Origin: Silurus meridionalis
Lineage: Eukaryota; Chordata; Actinopteri; Siluriformes; Siluridae
Reading direction: 5' to 3'
DNA: 64,000 nt
Assembly (NCBI RefSeq): GCF_014805685.1
Contig: NC_060891.1
Span: 1,967,501 to 2,031,500 of the forward strand
This document shows, in pieces, positions 12,640 to 24,736 of the stretch. Within the stretch, counting starts at the first letter, position 1; each line of letters begins with the position of its first letter. The position numbers and the translations under genes were made by a program. Below the pieces are notes generated by a model. The model had not been told where the DNA came from. It worked only from the letters and a program-made list of their open reading frames with translations, and did not search any database.

Positions 12640-12715
12640 GGTGATGGTTTTGTGGAAGAAGCACATGACTGGAAAAGTCAGGCATCCCAATACTTTTGTC
12701 TTTATAGTGTACGTA
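12640..12715 (+). mobile_element. Terminal fragment of a Tc1-like repeat
   Basis: CATCCCAATACTTTTGTC followed by TTTATAGTGTA matches the end of a common fish Tc1/mariner-type repeat; the same end in the other orientation is at 57870-57890. Confidence 0.6.
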
Positions 12716-13983
12716 TATACGGATTAATACAAATGCATTGACATAAATCTGCCATTTATTTAGTTGCTGTTGTAGAAAACGAATTCTGACCAATCAGAAT
12801 CCAGCATTCGAGATCGCTGGGAAAAAAAACACTTTTAATGAGACATTAATGTACCTCTGCAATTTATTAGGAAAAAAGCGTGCCTCTGGAAGAGCACTTG
12901 GTAGTTATTATGATGGATTATCTCCCTTGTGCTCTTGACAATAGAGGCTTAACACAAACAACCGCTTACACTTACAACGAGAACTCGATAAGTCAAACAC
13001 AGCCGAGTTTAATTCACCGGCTCACGGAGAACGTTAAAGCATGGCCCCCGAATACACGTTTACTACAGAGGAAATATTTAACACTGATATAAAACTGAAA
13101 AAAGCCCAGAATCGCCCGGAGTAAGAGATCCGTTTATGGTGACGGGGTCATGCGTCAGGAAACATGAAAGAGTGCTAGAATTCTGAAAAGTGGGAAAAGA
13201 CTCTATGCTTACAGCAACAGTAAAAACTAAAGCAATGAGTCAAGAAGAGGACACGTCCACAGGGGTGGATTAAACAAAACACTATTGATTTTTTGATTCA
13301 ATTGGACTGGAAGTATAAATGAATAATGAGGCTGTTGGACAGGACCTCGGAAAAGCGTCATTGAAGGGCAGAGCGCTTTCTTTACACAAGCCAATCGACA
13401 AAGGCTGGAGTTTAGACTGCACGTATCGAGCAGCTTTAATGGGGGAAACACACTGCAATTCTCCAGACTTGACTTGGGATGAGACTGAGCCGGATCTGAT
13501 CAATCGAATTAGATGGTAATGTCAATAAAAACTGCTCACATAAACAATAAAAAAAAATTTAAATGGAAAAGAAAGTGATTTCATGAACCATCAGCAACAA
13601 ATTTGAATATATTAAATATAATAATGTTTAGAAATGATAAAAAAAAAATTCTTAGAAAGAAATAAAGTATTAATTAAGTAGGAAAAAATATATTTTTCTG
13701 TTCATGGCGTAGTTACAACAGTTAGTTAGATTACACTACATTTGCATCTTTGAACCTGATTGGCCTTTATATTTTAGAATGTAATATAAGGTAACATTTA
13801 AAAACATGTAATTTTCTAATTTAATTCGTTTTTGTTTGGTTTACATTTTCAAAAACAACCAGGTCAGAACTGATAAGTCTAATTTAGTGAATCAGATTTT
13901 TGACTGATTGGTTGGTTGGTTTGTTGGTATGTGTATTATAAAATCTATCTGCTCCAATTAAACAAAGCTTTAGTCTTTAGTAG

Positions 13984-13984
<1 letters not shown>
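12716..13984. other. Intron; one copy of the TTCTGACCAATCAGAA repeat
   Basis: 12780-12812 holds GAATTCTGACCAATCAGAAT, a motif that recurs at 23557 and 53201. Other parts, including 13220-13520 where both strands are open for 66-74 codons, show no known family. Confidence 0.55.

Positions 13985-14050
<66 letters not shown>
13985..14050. repeat. GT microsatellite beside the exon C donor
   Basis: Pure GT repeat of about 31 units on the plus strand, reading CA in the ADCK1 transcript and starting 10 bases after the exon edge. Confidence 0.98.
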
Positions 14051-14057
<7 letters not shown>

Positions 14058-14059
14058 AC

Positions 14060-14218
14060 CTTAAGAAAGTCAAAGTGCTTGAGCATGTGAGACACTTTCT
14101 CAGCATTTCGTCCTTCGTTGAGGAAGTCGAGCTCGAGAGGCAGGTTCCTTTTTGCTTCTTCTACCAGCCACATGAATGCAAAGTCTGGAAAGAGCCAATG
14201 AACCGCCTGCAGAAGGAA
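14060..14218 (-). CDS. adck1: ADCK1 exon C (ExD motif), between two CA/TG repeats
   Basis: 53 codons, phase 0. The peptide starts FLLQAVHWLFPDFAFMWLVE, continues to NLPLELDFLNEGRNAEK and ends HFDFLK. The ELD of PLELDF (exon residues 29-31) is the family ExD motif. The start at 14218 uses the TAG at 14221-14219 that ends a TG repeat; it gives a join of the same length as human ADCK1 (MEVLVLAVKQLF against MEFLLQAVHWLF). A second AG 12 bases inside (CTGCAG|GCG) would drop four residues in frame and has a better pyrimidine tract, so either could be used. The donor AAG|GTTCAG at 14059 is weak (A at +5), and a CA repeat (sense strand) begins 10 bases into the intron. Confidence 0.94.
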
Positions 14219-14243
14219 CTACACACACACACACACACACACA
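14219..14243. repeat. AC microsatellite forming the exon C acceptor
   Basis: About 11 AC units on the plus strand; in the transcript they read (UG)n ending UAG at the exon start. Confidence 0.95.
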
Positions 14244-14672
14244 TGCTAGGTGAGTGAAGCTGGTTGAGATGAAGCTGGGTAATTGAAGCTGGTCGAGATA
14301 AAGCTAAGTGAGTGAAGCTGGTTGAGATGAAGCTGGGTGAGTAAAGCTGGTTGAGATGAAGCTGTGTGGGTAAAGCTGGTTGAGATGAAGCTGGGTGAGT
14401 GAAGCTGGTTGAGATGAAGCTGGGTGAGTGAAGCTGGTTAAGATAAAGCTGGGTGAGTGAAGCTGGTTGAGATGAAGCTGTGTGGGTGAAGCTGGTTGAG
14501 ATAAAGCTGGGTGAGTGAAGCTGGTTGAGATGAAGCTGGGTGAGTGAAGCTGGTTGAGATGAAGCTGGTGAGTGAAGTTGGTCGAGAAGAAGCTGGATAA
14601 GTAAAGCTGGTTGAGACGAAGCTGGGTGAGTGAAGCTGGTTGAGATGAAGCTGGTCGAGCTGAAGCTTGGTG
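14244..14672. repeat. 29-bp minisatellite next to exon C
   Basis: About 14 copies of a 29-base unit made of two half units, GAAGCTGGTTGAGAT and GAAGCTGGGTGAGT. Half units differ by a few bases. The minus strand is open for 189 codons of HLNQLHSPSF-like peptide, an effect of the repeat. Confidence 0.95.
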
Positions 14673-14928
14673 ACATTAGGTGATCGGTTACATTTATAAT
14701 GCAATTATTTACATAAAGATGACTGAACAAGGTGATCAGGAGTTCAGTAAGATGGATGAAACAGTGCAGTCACTGCTTAAATGATTATTTTCCATAACAG
14801 CCTCAAAATAAAAAAGCAACAGGTGAGTAATGGGGTTCATTATTCACTAATGTGTGGTGAATACGACTCCGGCTCGTGAGTGTGTGACAGTGACAGAGAA
14901 GATGGATTAGTCATTTCTCGCTCCTCAC
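14673..14928 (-). other. ADCK1 intron between exons B and C, 5' part
   Basis: Unique sequence; nothing else seen. Confidence 0.8.
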
Positions 14929-15087
14929 CTCCATCACCATGATGTCCTTGGAGCTCTGAGCCTGAACTTTTGGATGCTGCACTTTGACCGCCACCGTGGT
15001 GCCGTTAGGCAGGACGGCCTTGTGCACCTGAGCGAGAGACGCTGCCCCCTGTGGCTTCTCCTCGAAGCTCACAAACAATTCGCCCAG
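14929..15087 (-). CDS. adck1: ADCK1 exon B (alanine-rich loop and VAVK lysine)
   Basis: 53 codons, phase 0. The peptide starts LGELFVSFEEKPQGAASLAQ. GAAS (exon residues 14-17) is the alanine-rich loop that replaces the glycine-rich loop of ordinary kinases, and TVAVKVQHP holds the nucleotide-binding lysine at residue 35. The end, SSKDIMVME, matches the family. The acceptor has a normal context (CTTTCCAAACAG|CTG, AG at 15089-15088) and the donor GAG|GTGAGG at 14928 is strong. It follows exon A after a 24-kb intron and joins it in frame. Confidence 0.96.
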
Positions 15088-17109
15088 CTGTTTGGAAAGA
15101 CAAACATAAGCAGAAATTACAAGCATTGAAAAGGAAGTGCAAACTCAAGGTCCTTAAGTCTTGTTGAATGATTTATGGCTGCGATTAAGTTGAAGGAAGG
15201 GGAGTCAGGGTACATTTTATTTATGCGTATGTTATATTTTTATTAAAATGTGAACTGCACATAAACTGTTGAACAAGTTTTTTTGTACCAAATACTCAAA
15301 TGTGGAAAAAGACTAAATTAGTTACTTATCCACGGAAAACAAAACTGTATAGTTTTTGTTAAATTCGACTCATGTTTTCATCCATTATAGTTAGAATAAA
15401 GAAGAAAAGACAAAAAACAGACAGATTTAAAAAGAAAAAGAAGCTGAGGTTTATATTTTACACAAAAAATGACTTACGAACGTAAACCTCGCCACTTAAC
15501 TATAACTCCGAACCTAAAATTAGTATGTTTTTATACTATTTATAAGTGTATTGTTAATCATTTCCAAAATTACAAAAAAAAAATTGTAAAAGTATTTAAT
15601 TATTTCCTTTTCTGAAATATATTTTTGCCATTTAAATGCAAATTATTATTTTATCTGTAAAAGAATACTTAGGATGGAGCTGCCATGCAGGACGTAAAGA
15701 AGACACCAACAAGGAGGTTTATGGATCATGTGATGGAAGAATGCAGCTGTTTGGTTTTAAAGAGGCAGATGTAAAGAACAAAGTGATATGGAGACAGATG
15801 ATCTGCTGTATTGACCCCTAATGCGAACAGCTGAAAGAGGAAGAAGACATGCACACCATTATATAATAAACACATTTTGACTCCACAATTCCACTACATT
15901 GTGGTATTTTTGAGGATAAAACCCTCTTTTGGCTGCTAGCGTGATGTGCTAGAAAAAATACTACCTTTACAGCAAGTTTAGGTTTCGTTTTTGAGATTGT
16001 ATGCACATGTAGATCAACTCTGAAGGTACTGACTGCACCAAACCTCATCCTCAACTGTAAATATACACATCTCAATGCTGTAACTAGAGACTACACCAAA
16101 CACATCCGCCAAGAAGCCATCCAGTTAGCGACTATTCCTTTGCGTCGCTACCACTTACAGAGGTATAGTATATGTATCACATGACCTGTTTTTAGCAGGT
16201 AGGCATTAAAGGGGGACAATGTGATCTTCTGTGTACACACTTGGGAACAAAAACATAACTTGAAAACAGGAAACATTCCAAGATTCTGAAGAAACGTAGA
16301 CATGTACATTTTTAACACCAGTTCCCAAAACATTTCTCAGACACTGCAGGCACTGCTCACGTAACAGGCACATGGAAGTGACGCTGGTTTCTGCTAATTT
16401 CCACGGGAATCAGAACGCATTAATAAAATTCACTTCAGGCATCAGCAGACTGCATTGTTTGCTAAGCAGCAGCCGAGTCGATACAAGCAGCGAGCAATTT
16501 TCTCACCGTGTGAAACGTCCTGAAATCTTAGTTATTTGCAAAATGAGTGAGCCAATTTGCTGGTCACCAAACACAGCCCACCTTTAAATGAGTGTGAACA
16601 TCTCTTAATGAAGGGCTGGTGACTCCATTTACACTGTTTCGTTTTTTTCCACAACCGACTAAACACACATTTGGGAAATGAAAAATAAGTGCTAAATATC
16701 TAGATGAATTCTAGCTGGAGTTTCTAGTTGAATTGTAGTTGAATTCTAGTTGGATTTTTTTTTTATCTAATGTAGGCAGAGTTTTAATCTTTGTATTCTC
16801 TACACAGTAGTTGTTACCTTTAGAGTCAAAATGCAAAAAGACACATTTTGGTCATCTCTATCCAGATCTCCAATTGCGGTGCAGCTACCGGTTTAGCCCG
16901 TTCTACATTAAATTGTCAGAAATTCTCCTGACCGTCACAAATTTACTTCAGCTTCACCCTTTTAACTAAATTTTAACTCAAAGTCCAAGCAAGAAATCAT
17001 ATTACATGGCACTATCAAGGGGCAATTAAGTCAAACATTGCGAAAATGAAATGTTACAGGAAAGAGAAGAAGCTCAGAAAACTCAAGTGGCATGCTCTTG
17101 AAAGAACCT
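15088..17109 (-). other. ADCK1 intron, no other gene
   Basis: AT-rich unique sequence; exon B's acceptor tract is at 15088-15105. Open frames here are short and unlike any family. Confidence 0.65.
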
Positions 17110-17235
17110 TATTCACCTTTATGAAACTTGGCAGACGCCCTAAGCCATTTTTTACCCTGAACCGTTGAGGGTGTTTAGAGGACCAGCAGTAACAGCATGG
17201 TGGTGCAGGGATTTAAACTCGCAACCCTCTGGTAC
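17110..17235 (-). mobile_element. Diverged partial tRNA-type SINE
   Basis: Read on the minus strand it has a B-box-like GAGTTTAAATCCC, then ACTGCTGGTCCTCTAAAC and GGGCGTCTGCCAAG, the same order as the better copy beside it but with many changes. The A box is lost. Confidence 0.6.
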
Positions 17236-17258
17236 ACCTTGATATATCAATTCACTAT

Positions 17259-17437
17259 ACATTTACATTTACATTTGCGGCATTTGGCAGACGCCCTTAT
17301 ACAGAGGGACTTACAACTGAGCAGGGGAGGGTTTTATGGCTTTGCTCAAGGGCCCAGCAGTGGCAGCTTGGTGGTGGGATTTGAACCTGTGATCTTCTGA
17401 TCCAAAGCCCAATGCCTTAACCACTGAGCTACCACCT
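17259..17437 (-). mobile_element. tRNA-derived SINE
   Basis: On the minus strand: GTAGCTCAGTGGTTAAGGCA (RNA polymerase III A box TAGCTCAGTGG), then CAGGTTCAAATCCC (B box), then a body with TGCTGGGCCCTTGAGCAAAG and GGGCGTCTGCCAAATG, and a tail of AAATGT repeats. This is a common teleost SINE pattern. It sits in the same orientation as the partial copy just before it. Confidence 0.85.
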
Positions 17438-17689
17438 CCATACAGCTAACTCAGGCTAACCACCTCATAGTAGCTGCAACCACATCAATGACAAAGGTCT
17501 TGATAACCATGTTTAAGTTAATTGTATAACTAGGAATAAAGAGCCAGAAATTTAGCATGTGGTTAAACAGAGTGGGTACAAGATGCCTAATCATAATATG
17601 TAGCAAAAAAACAAGCATTAAGCATCAACCAAGGTATAGCTATAAAAAAGAAAAACCACAAGCAAGGGTCCATTCCAAAAAACACACAA
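17438..17689. other. Intron sequence, nothing recognised
   Basis: Unique AT-rich sequence. Confidence 0.6.
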
Positions 17690-17800
17690 AGCATTCGGGG
17701 CGTAACGGTACACAAAATTCACAGTTCGGTACATACCTCGGTTTTTAAGTCACGGTATGGTTACATTTAGTACAGTTCATGGGAAAAAATGCAGAACAGA
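17690..17800. mobile_element. hAT-like transposon end
   Basis: GGGGCGTAACGGTACACAAA, TTCACAGTTCGGTACATACC and TCACGGTATGGTTAC resemble the terminal part of hAT elements of fish. No partner end was found nearby. Confidence 0.5.
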
Positions 17801-18772
17801 AAACAGGCCCCCTGAATACCACTTCCAGTCAGTATCAATCTTTAGTAGTTAGCAAATCTTTAGCTCTGGCCTGTAGGCCAAATTTTCAGCTTTCTGGTGC
17901 CAAACCTATAAACTGACCTTGAGGATCTGATTATTGGGTTATATTTGGCAAGTTCAGATTTTTGCGTGGGATTTTATCAGCAGCTGTGATTGATGTGTTG
18001 CCAGCCAGTCCCGGGTTTTTCGTCCCATTGCTGGGTGAGCGGCATTGTTTGGCATGCAGACATAGGACTTGCCTTGCAAACTCACTGCAGATAGAGAAGC
18101 TGTCAAACAGACTGTACTACACTGGAAGGCACTCATAAAAATGTGTCTGTCAAGAATCACAAATTCAACACAAAGTGAGTGACAGAATGGAGATTACACT
18201 TTCCTGGTCACTTCACAAACCTCACCATTCTAATACTTTCCCCACATCTTCAGAATACTCACAATTCTTAATCTGGTTGTTACATTAAAGGGCAGGAATG
18301 CTGATCTTTATGTGGCCTTTCATATTTTCTTAAATGTCACTACATCAGTGTGTGGTTGATTCAGTGGTCCAAACCAAATGGGGCAGAATTAGTAACAGGG
18401 CCACCCTAACCTTTACTCACTGGCTGGAACTGGACTCAACTAGGAGGGACTCAGTTGTGTATATTTGCTATATAGTTCCTGTATAAGTTCCTGGTTCTAC
18501 TAAAAAAAAACTTCCCACCCATTGTATGTTGTTTGAACATTCCAATATCAATCCATAGCATCCATGTCCTATGGTGGAAGAATGTCATTTCTGCCTGTTG
18601 GTTTCACAGCCTAAAGATCCATGAAGTTACAGAACAACTCAAGAACTTTGAGGACTGTAATTAATATCAACAGTCTGCTACAATGTTTAGGTCCGCGGTT
18701 TGCATGGAGAGGTTTTGCATTAAGAGCCGATCACTTCATCAACAATGAAGGAAATGAAATGAATGGACATTC
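17801..18772. other. Intron sequence, nothing recognised
   Basis: No exon, RNA or clear repeat. Confidence 0.55.
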
Positions 18773-19100
18773 TGTGCCACCCAAATGAGGATGGGTTCCC
18801 TTTTGAGTCTGGTTCCTGTCAAGCTTTCTTCCTCCTACTATCTTGGGGGGATTTTCTGAGACTGAGGTTCAATGATGTTCAAATCTAAGCACTAATAAGT
18901 TGCCACTGCTGGGCCCTTGAGCAAGGACGTTAACCCTTAACTGCTCAGTTGTTTGAAAATGAAAGTCGTAAGTCGGCCTGGACAAAGGCGTCTATAGGCA
19001 CTAAACTTGCACATTCCGACTTTATAAACTCCTTATCTCTGTAAAGCTGCTTTGGGACATTGTCCATTGTTATTAGCGCTATACAACTCAAACTGAATTG
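18773..19100 (-). mobile_element. Inverted copy of the GCAGCTTTACAG repeat split by a SINE piece
   Basis: Left arm 18773-18890 reads, inverted, as the end of the 8371-8680 repeat (CCCATCCTCATTTGGGTG, GAACCAGACTCAAAAGGGAA). Right arm 19025-19100 is its beginning (inverted CAAAGCAGCTTTACAG). Between them, 18893-19015 holds plus-strand SINE body (CCACTGCTGGGCCCTTGAGC, GGCGTCTATA). Confidence 0.7.
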
Positions 19101-22100
19101 TAGGTTACAAACATTCAGCGCTCTTCTTCAAGTATAGTCACCTGCGTTGTGAGTGAAACCAGTATAATGACACTATTAATTATTTGAATTCATGTAAATA
19201 ATTTAATGTTAAATACTAGTACTCATGCTTAATGCTCCACACTATATCACTAAAGTGAGGTTGGGTGCACAATGAGGAGTATGGTGAATAAGCAAGCAGA
19301 TGGGCTCAACATTTCAGTACCTGGTTCCCACCTGCTTGTAAAGGCCCTGCCCCGAAGGAGCAGCCACACATTTTGACAGATGCTGTCTGATCCCAATGGT
19401 TTCTAGCCAGGAAGTACCTCAGAGCACAGGTTTCGGCTTTGCAGTTATGCAACTTTGTGCATAAATGACCCAGAGGCCATGCAGATTCACTTTCCTGCAT
19501 AACGTACCTGTGGGATAAAATTAGCTCCTCTCGGCTTTGTGTTATTCATGGCAAGCTTTTTTCTGAGCTTCCCAGCAAGCCTGAAATACTAATCAATTTC
19601 AAACAAAGCTTAAATCAGACCATATGTTACTATAACAAATGAGTAACACGCAGAGATGAAAGAGAGCTTAGGAGAAGAAACGCAGCCCCACATGGAGTCT
19701 CTCTGTTCTGAACATGCACCCCTCCCCTCATGGGACTGGGGTAATGGAGGCAATTAGACAGTGGGGAGGTTAAGGAGGAATCCCTGGAGAGCTGTAGTCA
19801 TTAGTGAAGCCCGGTTCTGTGTCATATGCAATATGTTCCTCCCACAGAGAGACACAGAGACCAAGGCGGCCGCTGTTTCGTCGGTATGTTCGCAGAAATA
19901 ACCGCTGCCTTTACTCTGCGGTGGCCTTCTGTGAAGTGCACTGCTGGTCCAGGTCACGTCTTACCCAAATACAAGCATAATCTTGATGTCTTGCCCTCCT
20001 TTTTTGAGTCTTTTTCTGTGTCCAAATAAAGCAGTCCATTCTCTATAAATGTGATGCTCTGATCTGCCTGCTATTTTCCATAAGCTTATCTAAAGCCACA
20101 CTTGAAGGAGCAGCAATCTGTTGGTGTCTGTGATGACCTGATTACACAGGGTGACCTCTGAACCAACCGCTGGTGCACTAAGAGTAATCTTAGCTGGGAT
20201 TGGGGCAGGAGATTGAGTCAAACAGAGCATGTCAATGTTGGATAAGTATTCTTGTCGCAGGGCCAAAATTGTTCTTACCATGTGGGAAGGATGCTCCCTA
20301 ATCGGCTTTGGCAGGTCTGAATATTCCAGTCACATAGAACAAGATGGCTTTTAGGCAAGTCAAGCAACAGAAAAACAACAGAAACAAATAAACCCCAAAA
20401 AAACTACCAAACAACCATAAAACTGATCATTTAAGGGTCAAAGTAATTACTATCAGAACAAATCTTTCCTTGGGTAACTTGTCTGGTCCGCTGACTTGTC
20501 TGAAGGTGCAGTTTTTCGGGATTCACTCATACCAACATATAAGGTGGATTTAAAAAGTTTTGTAACACACCAACAGATGACAGCACAAGGATACACGCAC
20601 AGTCACAGGGAGCATTTTGGGAGCTTTGCAACTGATGCTATTCTGACCACGTGCATTACCACATCTGCTATTCTGACCACGTGTGGACTGTGTCACCGAG
20701 CTCATCTCAGACGTGAGTTTCTTGCTGAAAACAACATGATCTCCTTTCCACATCACCCTACTCGCCAGAGTCAGCTCCTGCGGACTTTGCCCTTTTCCCA
20801 AAGATGAAGATCAGCTCAAAGGTCGCTGTTTTGACACCATTGCGAAGATCCAGTGTGAATCGCAGAAAGTGCTTGACACGCTTCGAAAAAAAGACTTCCA
20901 GGACACATTTCAGAAGTCTCAGGAATGCTGATAGTGCTGTATAGATAAATAAAGTACTTTCTTGGTCTTGAAAGTTTTTGATACCACTTTGTAGTCGGGG
21001 GTCCAAACTTTCGAAGCTTGAATCTTAGTAAATCTGAATTATTCATGCCAGGATCTGAGGGTGGACAGCAAAACAAGGAGTTGTATTCTGTGTGAGGACG
21101 CCATTCCATCGCGGATCATTGCAAGAGCCTCGGTTAAAGCAAATCAGACACCTTGGAGAAAACAGCAGCGGCCTTGACAAAGAGCTGAATCACTGTTCTG
21201 GGTTGTTAAACCATTCCAAACACGAAGATGGGAATCCTGTGGGAGCTAGGGATTTCAGTCTGAATAATACACTATTCTTCCTCTCTGTGATCAGCAACCA
21301 TTCAAGCAAGCGACGCATCTTCAAGACCACTTTAAACCACAGCTCACATGACGCTTGTGCACGGGGAAATGTATTTTACCTGCTTTTATTTAAATAGTCC
21401 ACAGCACATCTCATGCTAATCCCATTCAGCTAATTGTACAATAATTAGCATTAATAAAAGCCCATCTTGTAATAAAGGTCCCGTAAGTGCTACACAAACG
21501 ACTTCCTTTTTTTTTTTTAATACCTATTATAAAATAGGCTCTCCGCCAAGCTGCTTATTTCTATTTCAAGTGAAAATATAACATACTGTGCCTGATTATG
21601 AGGAGCGAGAACATTCATTTGCCCTTAGCCTTGCCAAAGACAGCACTCCAGGGGAAGGTGTTAGTCATTTATGTTTAATCTTTGGCATTCTACAAGTGAG
21701 AGAAGATCTGAGCCACGAGCTGGAGTTCTGGTCATGGGGTTTGACAGGGCACTCAGTCAAGACAAGACTTGAAGGGGGTGGAGGGTCGCAGAGATTCATG
21801 GGTTAATATTGGGTTAATATTCAAAACACCTACGCAACTGTCAGCCATTTTATATTTGCATGTTGATGGGTTGCTTGCTTATGTTGGGGGAGAAAGATGG
21901 CTTCTCTTTTTCTCTATTGTTGAGTGATAATTCTTAGCAGTTCACTCCGATGTTTACACTTAAGACTTGTCAATGTTGTAGACTCAAGATTTAAGATGTT
22001 TTATTTGTCACAAACATAGTTATATGCAGAATTCAACTTGCAGTGAAATGAAAACCTGATTGGCCGCGCAAAAATCGTGCATTAAGTAAAATAAATCGTG

Positions 22101-22311
22101 GATTAAGTAAAAGACTTGATTACTGCATCATGGATTGTCGGAAATAAAATACTGGTTACATGATATGTTATTACACAATTGTCGCGATGACCAGCGTTAA
22201 GAGTACAGACTCTGAAACATAGAAATGTTTGGGCTGACAAAGAAAACCCAAAGTGTGCTGTTTGAGAATACTTGTGGCATATGGGGTACCTCGGGGGTAA
22301 CTTACTCCTAA
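19101..22311. other. Intron sequence; candidate conserved element at 21380-21480
   Basis: No exon found. 20640-20690 holds a short direct repeat of GCTATTCTGACCACGTG. 21400-21480 is dense in homeodomain-type TAAT cores (see finding). 21985-22075 has TTTATTTGTCACAAACATAG and GCAGTGAAATGAAAACC, debris of a common fish repeat. Confidence 0.45.
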
Positions 22312-22520
22312 GGGGAAGTGGGAGCTCAGTGATTAAATCTTTGCGCTCCTGACCAGAAGGCCAGGGTTTCAAGCTCCAGTATCGCCAAGCTGCCACTCTT
22401 GGGCCCTTGAGTAAGGCCCTAAACCCTCTGAGCTGTAACATGGCTGGCCACTCCGCTCTCACCTCAGCTTGGTCACATTGCTGGGATATGCAAAGAAAGA
22501 ATTTCACTGTGCTATAATGT
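22312..22520 (+). mobile_element. tRNA-derived SINE, diverged
   Basis: GGAGCTCAGTGATTAAAT (A box), GGCCAGGGTTTCAAGCTCC (B box with an extra base), TGCCACTCTTGGGCCCTTGA, then AAAGAAAGAATTTCACTGTG at the tail. Confidence 0.75.
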
Positions 22521-24651
22521 ACTTTCTTTCCTAAGGTGTTAGTAAAAAGATTAGAAATGATACAGAATTGTTTTGGTTATCATCAGAAAATGTATAATCT
22601 CCAAAGTTTATATACTACATATAAAACATTTACAACTTAATTCTCCATATCAGTTCTTGGTAAGTACAAGCCTTTCCACTTTAATGTTTAAAAGAAACAT
22701 TAAAGAATACCCAATAACATTTTGTAGTATTATTTTGTATCAGCAAACTGCCTATTTTTATAAGGACTACGGATTACATGCGAAAGTGACACCATCTGTC
22801 TGTATTTCAATAAAAGTAGTTATCACGTCTGATATTTTATAGTTTTGTTTGAATTGGCTTTAAGCGACTACGCTTTTATTATAATGCAAAAAAAAGCACT
22901 GTTTGCCTCCAAATGGTACCAAACTGACAGCTTATAACCATACCCTAATGGTGCACCCTTACTCAGTACACAGCAGTTCTGAACTTTGTACTGCATTCTC
23001 GACGTATTTCAGTGCTCCTTCATGAGATCTCGAGATCGCCCGGAAACAAAAAAACAGAAGTTACACTGAAATCTTCCAAAAAAACATGCAGTGGTGAGGT
23101 AAGTGTTATCATACAAGCCCACACTGGCAGCTCAACACAGATGGGTGATTTAAAAAGCAATTTGTGCGTAGCTTGACCTTGCCCTGTTTTTGCTACCTCC
23201 GGTAGGCCTGAATGTTTCTCAGCCAATCCTCTTATGAGAATGACGTGTTAGCATTTTCTGCAGTCCTGACAGTGGACACAGAAGCAAAGTGTCTCTTGGG
23301 CATTATCAAGTCTTTTTTTCTTTAGTTCAAATTGGCAATAATTTCATTTCTAGAAAAAATAAATAAATAAATAAATAAATGATGTCTTTTTGTGATGTTC
23401 CAGTAGTGAAGTTTGTTTGATACAGAATTGCATTTTACATACGATTCTTGGTTTCTGTTTGGACACATAAAATGACTTCTATCTATAAATAAATATTTTT
23501 TGCTGATGGTATTTTTAATGGGAGTCAGTTGGACAATAGGACTTACACCCTAGTTCCAGAGAATTCTCAATTCTGACTGGTCAAAAAACGTTGAGTGAGT
23601 CTGACACAAATATTTTACTGATTTGAATTTCTTTCCAATTTGTTAATTGATAAAAAAAAAAAAAAATATTGACATTATGTGTATGTATATATATGTATAC
23701 ACAAATATACACAAATAATACATGAGGGGATCCTACTATTGTAAAATAATCAACAGTAACAGTGAAGTATGAATAAAATACAAAAATATTTAATTAACTT
23801 TCACAATATTTTAGCTTGTTGCTGCTAGTTGTTTTTTCTTATTGGTTCAATCATTCCACAGAGTCTGCACACAAACAAGTCTTAAGTTTTTGGTAATAAT
23901 TTAGCAAAAAAAAGTGAAGAAGAAGAGTGTAAAACACCGAGCCCTCGAAGGGAATCGTCTCTCTGGTGAATGAGAGGTGGAAGCTCTGCTCTGAAAAATG
24001 GCGAGGCTTTAATAGGAAGCTCTAAGTAGCTCTTAGACCTGGTGTTTGATAGCACATCTATCAGAGCTCGGGGTCGCCCAGAAAGTCATTACAAAAAGTA
24101 ATAAAAATAAATGCTGAGGCGACAAAAAGGGGGCCAAATACTGATGTTTTCATTTGGAGCGTTCGGGATCGAAAAGGTTTGTTTGCTATCGGCGTTCCTC
24201 ATGCCGGAGAAAGTGCATGTGTTCAGAGTACATAGGAAAATAAACACAATCACAGGAATTTATTTACAAGAAGCTAATAAAAAGAACGGCCAGCTTTTGT
24301 TTCAAATCAACTTCGTAACGACCCTCTGCCATTTCAAATCCACACGCTGGAACATCCCCTGAGTGTAAATCTGAAGAGGATGATGGTGGTTGTGGCCAGG
24401 GAATGGATGCTTGGTGGATAATGATAAGGATAACGAGTTGTGTAACTACGCCAAAACAAAGGCGCGAAAGGTAATGTATAATCAGAATCAATGGCCTCTT
24501 TTTTTTAGCTGTGCCGTTAGCGACAGTGTAATAGCAGTGGTGGTGTAGAAATCCGCTAACATTGTCACTGAACTGCAATTAAAACATGCTGCAATCATGC
24601 GAGCTGCACAAGCCAAACCCCTCATATTGAACTTCGGCAGGGTGACTATAA
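22521..24651. other. Intron sequence with short repeats
   Basis: AAAT repeat at 23356-23381; 23557-23600 holds AATTCTGACTGGTCAAAA, a relative of the motif at 12780. 23900-24360 is complex sequence that could be a conserved element. No exon. Confidence 0.5.
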
Positions 24652-24667
24652 AAAATATATATATACA

Positions 24668-24734
<67 letters not shown>
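24652..24734. repeat. TA microsatellite
   Basis: About 40 TA units, interrupted once by CAG near 24666; self-complementary and able to form a cruciform. Confidence 0.97.

Positions 24735-24736
<2 letters not shown>

Noticed and set aside
14161..14730. 189-codon minus-strand frame next to exon C
   Set aside because: It is the 29-bp minisatellite plus the CA repeat, read in a frame different from ADCK1 over the exon itself.
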